64,000 bases of DNA from Sphingomonas jinjuensis (GTDB lineage Bacteria; Pseudomonadota; Alphaproteobacteria; Sphingomonadales; Sphingomonadaceae), in assembly GCF_014197105.1 (NCBI RefSeq), contig NZ_JACIEV010000002.1, positions 1 through 64,000 on the forward strand, read 5' to 3'. Below, piece by piece: positions 37,510 through 46,472 of this stretch. Below the pieces are notes generated by a model. That model was not told where the DNA came from, searched no databases, and saw only the letters and a program-made list of their open reading frames with translations. Made by a program: the position numbers and the translations under genes. The first letter of the stretch is position 1. Each line of letters begins with the position of its first letter.

Positions 37510-38547
37510 ATGCGGACTTTGGTTGCGATTCTCGGGCTGTTGCTCGCGGGTTGCCAGGATCAGGCGAACGGTGGGGGCGGCACGCGGGATCAGATCACCG
37601 TGGTCGGCTCGTCGACCGTCTATCCCTTCACCACGATCGTCGCCGAGCGCTTCGTCGCCCGCGCACCCTCTGCGCGCGCGCCCGTGATCGAATCGACCGG
37701 CACCGGGGCCGGCATGCGCCTGTTCTGCGGCGGCATCGGCGCGGCCTATCCCGATATCGTCGACGCCTCGCGCCGGATGACCGCGGGCGAATATGCCGCC
37801 TGCCGCCGCCATGGCGTGAACGAGGTGATCGAAGTGCCGATCGGGCTCGACGGCCTTGCCTTCGCCCAGGCACGGGGCGGGCCGTCGCTCCGCCTGACCC
37901 CGGCGATCCTCTACCGCGCCCTCGCCGCCGATCCGGGCGGCCGGGTCAACACCGCGCGTACCTGGGCCGATGTCGACCCCTCGCTGCCGCGCGTGCCGAT
38001 CAAGGTCTATGGTCCGCCTGCGACCAGCGGCACCCGCGACGCCCTCGTCGAATTGATCCTGATCCCCGGCTGCCGCGCCGTCGAGGGCGAGGCGCTCGTC
38101 GCCGCGCGCGCCAACCCCGACGCCCGCCGCGCCTTCTGCGGTCGCCTGCGCGAGGACGGCGCCTTCGTCGACGCCGGCGAAAACGACAATCTCGTCGTCC
38201 AGAAACTCGGTAGCGACCCTACCGCGATCGGCATGTTCGGCTACAGCTATCTCGAGGAGAATCGCGGCGCCGTCACCGGCTTGCCCGTGGCCGGCGTATC
38301 GCCCAGCTACGAAGCGATCGCGCGCGGCGACTATCCCGGCGCCAGGCCGCTCTACATCTACGTGAAGAAGGCGCATCTGCGCGCCGTACCGGGCCTGCGT
38401 GCCTTCCTTCGGCTCTACGCCGCCAGCTGGGGCCCGGGCGGCCCCCTCGTCCGACGCGGCCTCATCGCCGGGTCGGCCGACAGCCGGGCGCGCGCCGCCA
38501 CCATCGTCGCCGCGGAAACCCCGCTCGATCCACGGTCGCTGTCGTGA
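37510..38547 (+). CDS. pstS: Phosphate ABC transporter substrate-binding lipoprotein
   Basis: A 345-residue phosphate-binding protein. A signal peptide with lipobox LLLAGC makes it membrane-anchored. VVGSSTVYPF and ESTGTGAGMRLFCGG are phosphate-binding loops of the PstS family. Its stop overlaps the pstC start by four bases. CTGTCAC at 37455-37461 just upstream resembles one half of a Pho box, but I see no second half. Confidence 0.92.
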   Translation: MRTLVAILGLLLAGCQDQANGGGGTRDQITVVGSSTVYPFTTIVAERFVARAPSARAPVIESTGTGAGMRLFCGGIGAAYPDIVDASRRMTAGEYAACRRHGVNEVIEVPIGLDGLAFAQARGGPSLRLTPAILYRALAADPGGRVNTARTWADVDPSLPRVPIKVYGPPATSGTRDALVELILIPGCRAVEGEALVAARANPDARRAFCGRLREDGAFVDAGENDNLVVQKLGSDPTAIGMFGYSYLEENRGAVTGLPVAGVSPSYEAIARGDYPGARPLYIYVKKAHLRAVPGLRAFLRLYAASWGPGGPLVRRGLIAGSADSRARAATIVAAETPLDPRSLS

Positions 38548-39917
38548 CTACCACCGGGCTGCTCTTCACCATCGTCGGCCTCGCGCTGATCGGCTGGCTG
38601 TCGGCGCGGATGCGCGCCGCCGCCTTCCGCCGGCCGGCGATCCAGCGGTTCGGCTCGCTGCCCGTCCACCATGCATGGGTCGTCGCGCTGTGGGTGCTGG
38701 GGCCGCCGTTGACCTTCCTCGTCATCTGGTCGCTGACATCCCCCGCGCTCGTCACCGACCGCGTGCTGGCCTCGCCGCTCGCCGCCGCGCTGCCCGCCAG
38801 CGCATTCGAGCGCGCCTCGATCCTCTCCGACGCGCGGGCATTGGCGCAGGGCAGTGGCGGCGTCTTCCATCCCGCCGCCGTCCGCCTGGCCCCCGCCTAT
38901 GCCGCGGCGCAGCGTCACTATGATTGGCTGGCGAGCGCCGCCGCACTGATCCTCGCGCTTGCCGGCGGCGTCTTCGCCTTCGTCCGCGTCTCGCCCGCCT
39001 TTTCGGCGCGCTGGCGGCTCGAAAACGGCGTCGTCCTGCTCCTCCTCGCCGCGGCGCTGGTCGCGATTCTGACCACCGCGGGCATCGTCGGCTCGCTGCT
39101 GTACGAAGCCGCGCGCTTCTTCGCGATGGTGCCCGCGATCGACTTCCTGACCGGTACGCGCTGGAGTCCGCAGGTCATCGATCCCGCCGATCCCGGCGCC
39201 AGCCTCGGCGCGCTGCCGCTGTTCTGGGGCACCTTCTTCATCGGCGCGATCATCGCGATGGCGGTCGCGCTGCCGCTCGGCCTGATGAGCGCGATCTACC
39301 TCGGCCAATATGCCCGGCCGCGCACGCGCGCCTGGGCCAAGCCGGCGCTCGAGGTGCTCGCCGGCATCCCCACCGTCGTCTACGGCTATTTCGCCGCGCT
39401 CAGCGTCGCGCCGCGCGTTCGCGACCTCGGCCTCTTCCTCGGCATCGCCGACGCCTCGTCGGAAAGCGCGCTCGCGGCGGGGCTCGTGATGGGGATCATG
39501 ATCGTCCCCTTCGTCTCCTCTACCGCCGACGACGCCTTGCGCGCGGTGCCCGCCGAGATGCGCGACGGCAGCCTGGCGCTGGGCGCCACGCCGTCGGAGA
39601 CGATCCGCCACGTCCTCATCCCCGCCGCGCTGCCCGGCATCGCCGGCGGAGTCCTGCTCGCGATCAGCCGCGCGATCGGCGAGACGATGATCGTCGTCAT
39701 GGCGGCCAGCGGCGTCGCCACGCTGACGCTCGATCCCTTTGCCAGCACTACCACCGTCACCAAGCAGATCGTCGACCTGTTGACCGGCGAAGCGGAGTTC
39801 GACAGCGCCAAGACGCTCGCCGCCTTCGCGCTGGGGCTCGTCCTGTTCGCGGCGACGCTGCTCCTTAACGTCGTCGCGCTGGTCATCGTGAAGCGCTATC
39901 GCGAGGCGTATGAATAG
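38544..39917 (+). CDS. pstC: Phosphate ABC transporter permease PstC
   Basis: A 457-residue inner-membrane permease with a long N-terminal extension (two helices before the core, giving a length above E. coli PstC at about 320). The core carries the permease loop typical of PstC near MRDGSLALGATPSETIRHVLIPAALPG (shown in part). Its start overlaps pstS and its end overlaps pstA by 8 bases. Confidence 0.92.
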   Translation: MTTTGLLFTIVGLALIGWLSARMRAAAFRRPAIQRFGSLPVHHAWVVALWVLGPPLTFLVIWSLTSPALVTDRVLASPLAAALPASAFERASILSDARALAQGSGGVFHPAAVRLAPAYAAAQRHYDWLASAAALILALAGGVFAFVRVSPAFSARWRLENGVVLLLLAAALVAILTTAGIVGSLLYEAARFFAMVPAIDFLTGTRWSPQVIDPADPGASLGALPLFWGTFFIGAIIAMAVALPLGLMSAIYLGQYARPRTRAWAKPALEVLAGIPTVVYGYFAALSVAPRVRDLGLFLGIADASSESALAAGLVMGIMIVPFVSSTADDALRAVPAEMRDGSLALGATPSETIRHVLIPAALPGIAGGVLLAISRAIGETMIVVMAASGVATLTLDPFASTTTVTKQIVDLLTGEAEFDSAKTLAAFALGLVLFAATLLLNVVALVIVKRYREAYE

Positions 39918-41106
39918 CGCCGCGCCCCTCGCCGCGCGCCGTCGCCAGCGCAATGCCGCCGAGCGCCGGTTCCGGCTGGCCGCGCTCGCCGCCGTCTGCC
40001 TATCGCTCGGCTTCGTCGTCTTCCTGCTCGGCACGATGGCGGTGGAGGGCGCGCGCGGCTTCGTCGAGACGCGCGTCACGCTGCCGATCGACCTCAAGGC
40101 CGCCGGGTTGACCGCGACGGATGGCGAGGCCCGGTTCGCCGCGGCCATCGACGACGCCGCCACCCGTGCCTTTGGCCGCAACGGTCCCGCCTGTCTCGCC
40201 GAGGGCAGCTGGATGCACCTGCGCGACGCCGTACGCCAGGACCCCGCCTTGCTTGTCCGCCCCGGCTCGATCGAGCTGCCCGCGAGCAGCCCGGTCGATG
40301 TCGCGGCCAAGCATGACGGCACCCCCGCCGCTGAAGCCGCTGTCGCTCGCCTCACCGCCGCCGGGGCGCTGTCGCGGGGGATCGACTGGGCGTTCCTGAC
40401 CGGCGCCGACGCCACCGACCCGGTTCGCGCCGGGATCTGGAGCGCGCTCAAGGGCTCGCTCCTGACCCTTACCGTGACGTTGCTGCTCGCCTTCCCGATC
40501 GGCGTCCTCGCGGCGCTGTACCTCGAGGAATATGCGCCGCGAAACCGCTGGACCGACTTCATCGAGGTATCGATCAACAATCTCGCCGCCGTCCCCTCGA
40601 TCATCTTCGGGCTCCTCGGCCTGGCCGTCTTCCTCGGCACCCTCCACCTGCCGCGCTCGGCGCCGCTGGTCGGCGGGCTAACGCTGGCGCTGATGACGAT
40701 GCCGGTGATCGTCATCGCCGGGCGCAACGCGATCCGCGCCGTGCCGCCCTCCATCCGCGACGCCGCGCTCGCGGTCGGTGCGACGCCCGTGCAGGTGATG
40801 TTCGACCATGTCCTGCCGCTCGCCATGCCGGGCATCCTGACCGGCACCATCCTGGGTCTCGCCCGTGCGCTCGGTGAGACGGCGCCGCTGCTGATGATCG
40901 GCATGCGCGCCTTCATCGCTGCAGCCCCACGGGGGTTCACCGATCCCGCGACCGTACTGCCGGTGCAGATCTTCCTCTGGTCCGACCAGATCGATCGCGG
41001 CTTCGTCGAGAAGACCAGCGCCGCGATCATCGTCCTCCTTGTCCTGCTGCTCTCGATGAGCGGCATCGCCATCTGGCTGCGCCAGCGCTTCGAGGCCCGC
41101 CGATGA
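39910..41106 (+). CDS. pstA: Phosphate ABC transporter permease PstA
   Basis: A 398-residue permease partner of PstC. The N-terminal helix (about 24-48) is followed by a large periplasmic insert (about 50-165) and the permease core with [20 protein letters not shown]. Longer than E. coli PstA (about 296) because of the insert, as is usual in alphaproteobacteria. Overlaps pstC and pstB. Confidence 0.92.
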   Translation: MNSAAPLAARRRQRNAAERRFRLAALAAVCLSLGFVVFLLGTMAVEGARGFVETRVTLPIDLKAAGLTATDGEARFAAAIDDAATRAFGRNGPACLAEGSWMHLRDAVRQDPALLVRPGSIELPASSPVDVAAKHDGTPAAEAAVARLTAAGALSRGIDWAFLTGADATDPVRAGIWSALKGSLLTLTVTLLLAFPIGVLAALYLEEYAPRNRWTDFIEVSINNLAAVPSIIFGLLGLAVFLGTLHLPRSAPLVGGLTLALMTMPVIVIAGRNAIRAVPPSIRDAALAVGATPVQVMFDHVLPLAMPGILTGTILGLARALGETAPLLMIGMRAFIAAAPRGFTDPATVLPVQIFLWSDQIDRGFVEKTSAAIIVLLVLLLSMSGIAIWLRQRFEARR

Positions 41107-41864
41107 CCGACGCCAAGCTTTCCGCCCGCAACGTCAGCGTCTTCTATGGCGCCACCCGCGCGATCGACGACGTCTCGATGGACATCACCCGCGACGAGGT
41201 GGTCGCCTTCATCGGCCCGTCGGGCTGCGGCAAGTCGACCTTCCTGCGCACGCTCAACCGCATGAACGACACCGTCGCCAATGCGCGGGTCGAGGGTACG
41301 ATCCTGCTCGATGGCGAGGACGTCTACGCCCCCGCGATGGACGTGGTCGAGCTGCGCGCCCGCGTCGGCATGGTGTTCCAGAAACCGAACCCCTTCGCCA
41401 AGTCGATCTACGCCAACGTCGCCTACGGCCCCAGCATCCACGGCCTCGCCCGCCATCGCGACGACATGGACCGGATCGTCGAGGACGCGCTGCGCCGTGC
41501 CGGCCTGTGGGACGAGGTGAAGGACCGGCTCGACGCCAGCGGCACTACCCTGTCGGGCGGCCAGCAACAGCGGCTGTGCATCGCCCGCGCCATCGCCGTC
41601 GATCCCGAGGTGATCCTGATGGACGAGCCTTGCAGCGCGCTCGATCCGATCGCGACCGCCCGGATCGAGGAGCTGATCCACGAGCTGCGCGGCCGCTACG
41701 CGATCGTGATCGTCACCCACAACATGCAGCAGGCGGCGCGCGTCAGCCAGCGCACCGCCTTCTTCAACCTCGGCCGTCTCGTCGAATTCGGCGCCACCTC
41801 CGACATCTTCACCAACCCGGTGGAGGAGCGGACCAAGGACTATATCACGGGACGCTACGGATGA
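41103..41864 (+). CDS. pstB: Phosphate ABC transporter ATPase PstB
   Basis: A 253-residue ABC ATPase. GPSGCGKST is Walker [15 protein letters not shown] the signature, and [13 protein letters not shown]alker [15 protein letters not shown] is the usual PstB region after Walker A. Start and stop overlap pstA and phoU by four bases each. Confidence 0.96.
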   Translation: MTDAKLSARNVSVFYGATRAIDDVSMDITRDEVVAFIGPSGCGKSTFLRTLNRMNDTVANARVEGTILLDGEDVYAPAMDVVELRARVGMVFQKPNPFAKSIYANVAYGPSIHGLARHRDDMDRIVEDALRRAGLWDEVKDRLDASGTTLSGGQQQRLCIARAIAVDPEVILMDEPCSALDPIATARIEELIHELRGRYAIVIVTHNMQQAARVSQRTAFFNLGRLVEFGATSDIFTNPVEERTKDYITGRYG

Positions 41865-42580
41865 CCGACCCCACACGCTCCGCCCGGCATACGGTCAAAG
41901 CGTTCGACGCCGATATCGGCCAGCTGCGCGGCCTCATCAGCCACATGGGCGGCCTTGCCGAGGATGCGATCCAGCGCGCGATGCTGGCGCTTCAGCGCCC
42001 CGACAGCGCCCTCGCCGCACAGGTCCGCGCCGACGACAAGGCGATCGACGCGATCGAGGCGGAGGTCGAGCGCCTCGCCGTCCGTATCATCGCCCTGCGC
42101 GCGCCGATGGCGAACGACCTGCGCGAGGTCGTTGCCGCGCTCAAGATTGCCGCCGTCGTCGAACGCATCGGCGATTATGCCAAGAACATCGCCAAGCGCG
42201 TGCCGCTGATCGAGAGCGAGCACCGGATCGAGCCGATCTCGACCATCCCCGCGATGGCGACGATCGCCGCGCGCATGGTCCGCGACGCGCTCGACGCCTT
42301 CGCCGCGCGCGATGCGGATGCGGCGGTGCGCGTGTGCCAGAGCGACGCCGCGCTCGACGATTTCTACGACAGCATCTTCCGCACCCTCGTCACTCACATG
42401 GTCGAGAATCCGCGTACGATCACCCAGGTCGCCCATCTGCTCTTCGTCGCGAAAAATCTCGAGCGGATCGGCGATCATGCCACCAACGTCGCCGAGATGG
42501 TGTATTTCGCCGCCACCGGCAGTCAGATGGCCGACCGCGATCGCGATCGCGGCGCGCTTCCCGAGGAGGACCGTCGATGA
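41861..42580 (+). CDS. phoU: Phosphate transport regulator PhoU
   Basis: A 239-residue all-helical protein with two PhoU repeats; each carries the metal-binding ERIGDYAKN or ERIGDHATN motif. It links PstB activity to PhoR and represses the regulon when phosphate is plentiful. Start ATG 41861 overlaps the pstB stop (ATGA). Confidence 0.95.
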   Translation: MTDPTRSARHTVKAFDADIGQLRGLISHMGGLAEDAIQRAMLALQRPDSALAAQVRADDKAIDAIEAEVERLAVRIIALRAPMANDLREVVAALKIAAVVERIGDYAKNIAKRVPLIESEHRIEPISTIPAMATIAARMVRDALDAFAARDADAAVRVCQSDAALDDFYDSIFRTLVTHMVENPRTITQVAHLLFVAKNLERIGDHATNVAEMVYFAATGSQMADRDRDRGALPEEDRR

Positions 42581-43272
42581 TGCCCCGTGCCCGTATGCTG
42601 CTCGTCGAGGACGACGCCGCACTTGCCGAGCTGCTCGTCTATCACTTCAAGCGCGAGGACTTCGAGATCGTCCAGACGCCCGACGGCGAAGAGGCGCTGC
42701 TGCTCGCCAAGGAGAAGGCGCCCGACATCGTCCTGCTCGACTGGATGGTCGAGGGGCTGTCGGGGATCGAGGTATGCCGCCGCCTGCGCCGCATGCCCGA
42801 GACGGCGAACGTGCCGATCATCATGCTGACCGCGCGCGGCGAGGAGGAGGACCGCGTCCGCGGCCTCGAAACCGGTGCCGACGATTACGTCACCAAGCCC
42901 TTCTCCCCGCGCGAACTCGTTGCGCGCGTCGGCGCCGTCCTGCGCCGCGTCCGCCCTGCACTCGCCGGCGAGGCGCTGATCTATGCCGATATCGAGATGG
43001 ACACCGTCGGCCACAAGGTCCGCCGCGGCGGCGAGGTCGTCCAGCTCGGCCCGACCGAATTCCGCCTGCTCAAGCATTTCCTCGAGCATCCCGGCCATGT
43101 CTTCTCGCGCGAGCGGCTGCTCGACAGCGTCTGGGGCCACGACAGCGACATCGAGAGCCGCACCGTCGACGTCCATATCCGGCGACTGCGCAAGGCGATC
43201 AACGTCGGCGATCGGCCCGACATCATCCGCACCGTTCGCTCGGCGGGCTATGCGCTCGACTCGGGCGCCTGA
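42577..43272 (+). CDS. phoB: Phosphate regulon response regulator PhoB
   Basis: A 231-residue OmpR-type regulator. The receiver has VEDDA, the phospho-acceptor in VLLDWMVEG, and the lysine in YVTKPFSP; the winged-helix domain ends with RRLRKAIN and the RSAGYAL hairpin. ATG 42577 or 42580, both behind GAGGAGGA. Partner of PhoR at the other end of the operon. Confidence 0.95.
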   Translation: MMPRARMLLVEDDAALAELLVYHFKREDFEIVQTPDGEEALLLAKEKAPDIVLLDWMVEGLSGIEVCRRLRRMPETANVPIIMLTARGEEEDRVRGLETGADDYVTKPFSPRELVARVGAVLRRVRPALAGEALIYADIEMDTVGHKVRRGGEVVQLGPTEFRLLKHFLEHPGHVFSRERLLDSVWGHDSDIESRTVDVHIRRLRKAINVGDRPDIIRTVRSAGYALDSGA

Positions 43273-43375
43273 TCGGTCCGCTTTCGGATCGAACACGAAA
43301 CGAGGGAGCCATCGCGGCAGTCGGGCGTTGGGCGAGGGCGCTGATGCACTCACGCATAAGAATTAGGAGAATGGC

Positions 43376-43855
43376 ATGAAGCTCTTCCTGCTGGCAGCCA
43401 CCGCCCTCGCCGCAACGCCGTTGATGGCCCAGACCACCCCGGCCCCTGCCGGATCGACCGATTCGACCATGTCGACGCAGACGACCACTGACGCGGCCCC
43501 CGCGACCCAGGACCCGTCGATGCAGCAGACGACGCCGCCCGACGCGTCGACGACGACCACCCCGCCCCCGGCCGACGCCTCGTCGATGCCGGCGCAGTCG
43601 ACCGGTGGCATGGCCGGCACGATGCCTGCGCAGCCCAACGGCGGCATGGCGGCCGATCCCAACGCGCCGACCCCGGCGGGTGGCTACGCCCCGACCCAGC
43701 CGGCGATGACCGGCCAGATGCAGCCGGGCGTGCAGCCGACCTTCCGTCCGGCGCCGAGCCCCAGCGAGGCGTTCCCGCCGCCGCCGCCGAAGGCCAGCTA
43801 TCCGATCTGCAAGAAGGGTCAGTACGACGGCTGTCGCCAGCGCGGCGGTAAGTAA
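43376..43855 (+). CDS. Pro/Thr/Met-rich exported protein with YPICKKGQ C-terminus
   Basis: A 159-residue protein of unknown function. A signal peptide (residues 1-19, ending PLMAQ) is followed by a low-complexity region of Thr, Ala, Pro, Gln and Met (20-125), then PPPPPKA and a compact end, YPICKKGQYDGCRQRGGK, with two cysteines that could pair. I recall similar Cys-containing ends in other sphingomonad proteins. AGGAGA upstream supports the start. Confidence 0.7.
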   Translation: MKLFLLAATALAATPLMAQTTPAPAGSTDSTMSTQTTTDAAPATQDPSMQQTTPPDASTTTTPPPADASSMPAQSTGGMAGTMPAQPNGGMAADPNAPTPAGGYAPTQPAMTGQMQPGVQPTFRPAPSPSEAFPPPPPKASYPICKKGQYDGCRQRGGK

Positions 43856-43865
43856 CCGATCCCCT

Positions 43866-43893
43866 CTGGCGGCGGTTGCATAGCCGCCGCCAG
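43866..43893 (+). terminator. GC-rich hairpin after the Pro/Thr-rich gene
   Basis: Arms CTGGCGGCGG (43866-43875) and CCGCCGCCAG (43884-43893) form a perfect 10-bp stem with an 8-base loop. There is no T-run directly after it; a second hairpin with a T-run follows at 43902. Confidence 0.6.
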
Positions 43894-43901
43894 CTACTAC
43901 G

Positions 43902-43937
43902 AAGGGCGCTCCATCACCGCGAAGGAGCGCCCTTTTT
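43902..43937 (+). terminator. Terminator-like hairpin overlapping the SDR ribosome-binding site
   Basis: AAGGGCGCTCC (43902-43912) pairs perfectly with GGAGCGCCCTT (43924-43934) over 11 bp, followed by a T-run to 43937. The SDR ATG is at 43939. Its only candidate Shine-Dalgarno, AAGGAG at 43922-43927, is partly inside the 3' arm, so the hairpin may both end upstream transcription and limit SDR translation. Confidence 0.85.
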
Positions 43938-43938
43938 C

Positions 43939-44838
43939 ATGTCCATCCGCTTCGACGACAAGGTCGCGATCGTCACCGGCGCCGGCGGCGGCCTGGGCCG
44001 CGAATATGCGCTCGAACTCGCCCGCCGCGGCGCCCGCGTCGTGGTCAACGATCTCGGAGGCTCGCGCGACGGCACCGGCCATTCCGACGCCGCGCTGAAG
44101 GTGGTCAAGGAGATCGAGGCCGCCGGCGGCCAGGCGATGTCGAACGGCGGCAACGTTGCCGAATACGACCAGATGGCCGACATGGTCGCCCGCGCGAAGG
44201 AAAAATGGGGCGGCGTCCATATCCTCATCAACAATGCCGGCGTCCTGCGCGACAAGACCTTCGCCAAGATGGACCCTGCCGACTTCGAATTCGTCGTCCG
44301 CGTCCACCTGCTCGGTTCGGCCTTCGCTACCAAGGCCTGCTGGGAGACGTTCCGCGAGCAGAATTACGGCCGCGTCCTCATGACCGCCTCGTCGACCGGC
44401 CTGTTCGGCAACTTCGGCCAGGCGAACTATGGCGCCGCCAAGATGGGCCTCGCCGGCCTCACCAAGACGCTTCAGATCGAGGGCGCGAAGAACAACATCC
44501 GGGTCAACACGATCGCGCCGACCGCCGGCACGCGGATGACGCAGGACATCTTCCCCGAGGCGCTGTTCGACGCCTTCTCGCCGGAAAAGGTCGCACCCGG
44601 CGCACTCTACCTCGTCAGCGAGGATGCGCCATCGAACGTCATCCTCGGCGCCGGCGCCGGCGTCTTCCAGGCAAGCTACGTCACGCTCACGCCGGGCAAG
44701 CTGCTGAAGGGCGACGACTTGTCCGTCGAGGGCGTCGCCGCGCACTGGGACGCAATCGTGTCGCGCGAAGGCGAGATCGTGCCGCAGTCGGGTGGCGAAC
44801 AACCAATGATGATCGGGCGCATCCTCCAGCAAGGCTGA
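43939..44838 (+). CDS. SDR oxidoreductase, MFE-2-like 3-hydroxyacyl-CoA dehydrogenase type
   Basis: A 299-residue short-chain dehydrogenase. TGAGGGLGREYA is the cofactor-binding loop, NNAGVLRD follows, and the catalytic tetrad lies in TASSTGLFG and YGAAKMG. DLGGSRDGTG and the extended C-terminus resemble the dehydrogenase units of peroxisomal multifunctional enzyme 2, suggesting (3R)-hydroxyacyl-CoA oxidation; this is by family only. The ATG comes two bases after the T-run of a hairpin, leaving an unusual leader. Confidence 0.85.
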   Translation: MSIRFDDKVAIVTGAGGGLGREYALELARRGARVVVNDLGGSRDGTGHSDAALKVVKEIEAAGGQAMSNGGNVAEYDQMADMVARAKEKWGGVHILINNAGVLRDKTFAKMDPADFEFVVRVHLLGSAFATKACWETFREQNYGRVLMTASSTGLFGNFGQANYGAAKMGLAGLTKTLQIEGAKNNIRVNTIAPTAGTRMTQDIFPEALFDAFSPEKVAPGALYLVSEDAPSNVILGAGAGVFQASYVTLTPGKLLKGDDLSVEGVAAHWDAIVSREGEIVPQSGGEQPMMIGRILQQG

Positions 44839-44901
44839 GCAACAAGGCTGTATTGCTCTACCAATACACATGCACTAATCTGTGTCGAACGGGAGGTGCC
44901 G

Positions 44902-45966
44902 ATGTATAGTGAAAGCGATATCGACGCTGCGGTGGGTGCGGGGGCGCTCACCGCACAGGCTGCGGATGATTTCAGGACCTATATAGCCCGGATGCGGGTG
45001 ACCCCCGCGGTCGACGAGGAGAGCTTCCGCCTCCTCACCGGGTTCAACGACATTTTCGTCTCGATCGCGATCGTGCTGCTGCTCGTCGCGACCAGCTGGA
45101 TCGGCGGCACCATCGCATCGCCCTTCGCCGGGCTCGGCGTCGCCGCCGTCGCCTGGGGCCTCGCCGAATATTTCACCGCCAGGCGCCGCATGGCGCTGCC
45201 CTCGATCGTGCTGCTCATCGCCTTCGTCGGCGGTGTGGCCGCGACCTTCGCGGCGCCGATCGCGGCGAACGCCGATGCCGTCAACGCCTGGCTGAAGACC
45301 GTCGCCAGCACCGAGGACGGCCAAGCCGCGATCGCCGCGCTGATCGCGGCCGTCATCGCTGCCGTCACCGCCGCCGCCGCCTTCGTCCACTGGCGCCGCT
45401 TCATGGTGCCGATCACCGTCGCCGCGGCGGCGGTCGCGGTGGTGGGTGTCGGCATCTCGCTGATCGTGGCGCTGATCCCGGTAGCACGCGAGGCGATCTA
45501 TCCGCTGGTGTTCGTCGCTGGCCTCGCCATGTTCGCCTTCGCGATGCGCTGGGACATGAGCGACCGCGAACGTCGCACCCGCCGCGCCGACGTCGCCTTC
45601 TGGCTGCATCTCGCCGCCGCGCCGATGATCGCGCATTCGCTGTTCAACCTGATCGGCGTGTTCGGCGGCGATGTCGATGCCGGGCGGGCCTTGCTGGTAC
45701 TGCTGCTCTACATCGGCTTTGCCGTCGTCGCGCTGGCGGTGGACCGGCGCGCGCTGCTCGTCTCGAGCCTCGTTTATGTGCTCTATGCGATGTACGCGCT
45801 GTTCCAGACTGCCGGCGCCGTCGAGCTGTCGGCCGCCTTCACCGCGCTCGTGATCGGATCGGCGTTGCTGCTGCTCTCGGCCTTCTGGCAGCCCGTTCGC
45901 GCCCGCGTGGTCGCGATGCTCGGCGATATCGGCGGCCGGCTACCCCCGGTCCAGCTCGCACACTGA
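44902..45966 (+). CDS. Polytopic membrane protein of unknown function
   Basis: A 354-residue inner-membrane protein with about eight to ten hydrophobic helices from residue 50 on. The first 45 residues are soluble (MYSESDIDAAVGAGALTAQ), and WDMSDRERRTRRADVAFW near residues 215-232 is a charged cytoplasmic loop. No family recognised with confidence. ATG 44902 follows GGGAGG five bases upstream. Confidence 0.75.
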   Translation: MYSESDIDAAVGAGALTAQAADDFRTYIARMRVTPAVDEESFRLLTGFNDIFVSIAIVLLLVATSWIGGTIASPFAGLGVAAVAWGLAEYFTARRRMALPSIVLLIAFVGGVAATFAAPIAANADAVNAWLKTVASTEDGQAAIAALIAAVIAAVTAAAAFVHWRRFMVPITVAAAAVAVVGVGISLIVALIPVAREAIYPLVFVAGLAMFAFAMRWDMSDRERRTRRADVAFWLHLAAAPMIAHSLFNLIGVFGGDVDAGRALLVLLLYIGFAVVALAVDRRALLVSSLVYVLYAMYALFQTAGAVELSAAFTALVIGSALLLLSAFWQPVRARVVAMLGDIGGRLPPVQLAH

Positions 45967-45971
45967 CCCGA

Positions 45972-46370
45972 TCAGCCGGCGGCGCGCGCCAGCGTCGCCG
46001 GTTGACCGTCGACATCGGCGCGGCCGCTGCCGTCGCCCTGATCGGCGAACAGCACGATCGTCAGCCGATCGAGCCCCGCCAGCTCGATGCCGTCGGGCGC
46101 CGGTCGCCACCCAGCGACGGCCTTGCCCAGCATATCGCCCAGGCACGCCGCGCCCTCGTCGATTCCATAGGCGTTGGCGTCCTCAACTCGTCCGGTACCC
46201 AACCGCACGGTGCATTGCCGCCCGCGTACGCTAACGTTCCAGCGTCCTGCCACCTCGGCGGGCTCAGCCATGCGCAGGCTGCGGACGGTTGCTCGGCTCG
46301 TCTCCATTGCGGCTCCGTTCGTGGCATCGGCGGCACAACCGGTTGCAAAGCCGCCAACATATATCAACAT
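45972..46370 (-). CDS. Protease inhibitor Inh/AprI family
   Basis: A 132-residue exported protein. AEVAGRWNVSVRGRQC begins a small beta-barrel inhibitor domain, and two cysteines (RQCTVRL and AACLGD) could form the family's disulfide; GWRPAPDGIELAG and LTIVLF complete the pattern. Inh proteins block serralysin-type proteases in the periplasm, and a serralysin gene lies divergently 102 bases away, which strengthens the call. The N-terminal MLIYVGGFATGC is short for a lipoprotein signal, so the start may lie upstream; the frame is open to 46643. Confidence 0.8.
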   Translation of the reverse strand: MLIYVGGFATGCAADATNGAAMETSRATVRSLRMAEPAEVAGRWNVSVRGRQCTVRLGTGRVEDANAYGIDEGAACLGDMLGKAVAGWRPAPDGIELAGLDRLTIVLFADQGDGSGRADVDGQPATLARAAG

Positions 46371-46472
46371 GACTGTCGCACTCAGCGAAGCAATTCCGCT
46401 TTGTAGTCGTGCGGGGGCACCGGTACGGTCCGACGGGAAAGCGGATCGAAGCCGGATCACCGGGAGACGACG

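Noticed and set aside
38415..41876. Very long minus-strand reading frame (over 1,100 codons) across the pst genes
   Set aside because: Antisense shadow of pstC, pstA and pstB caused by high GC; composition is Arg/Ala-rich without domains, and the plus-strand genes are unmistakable.
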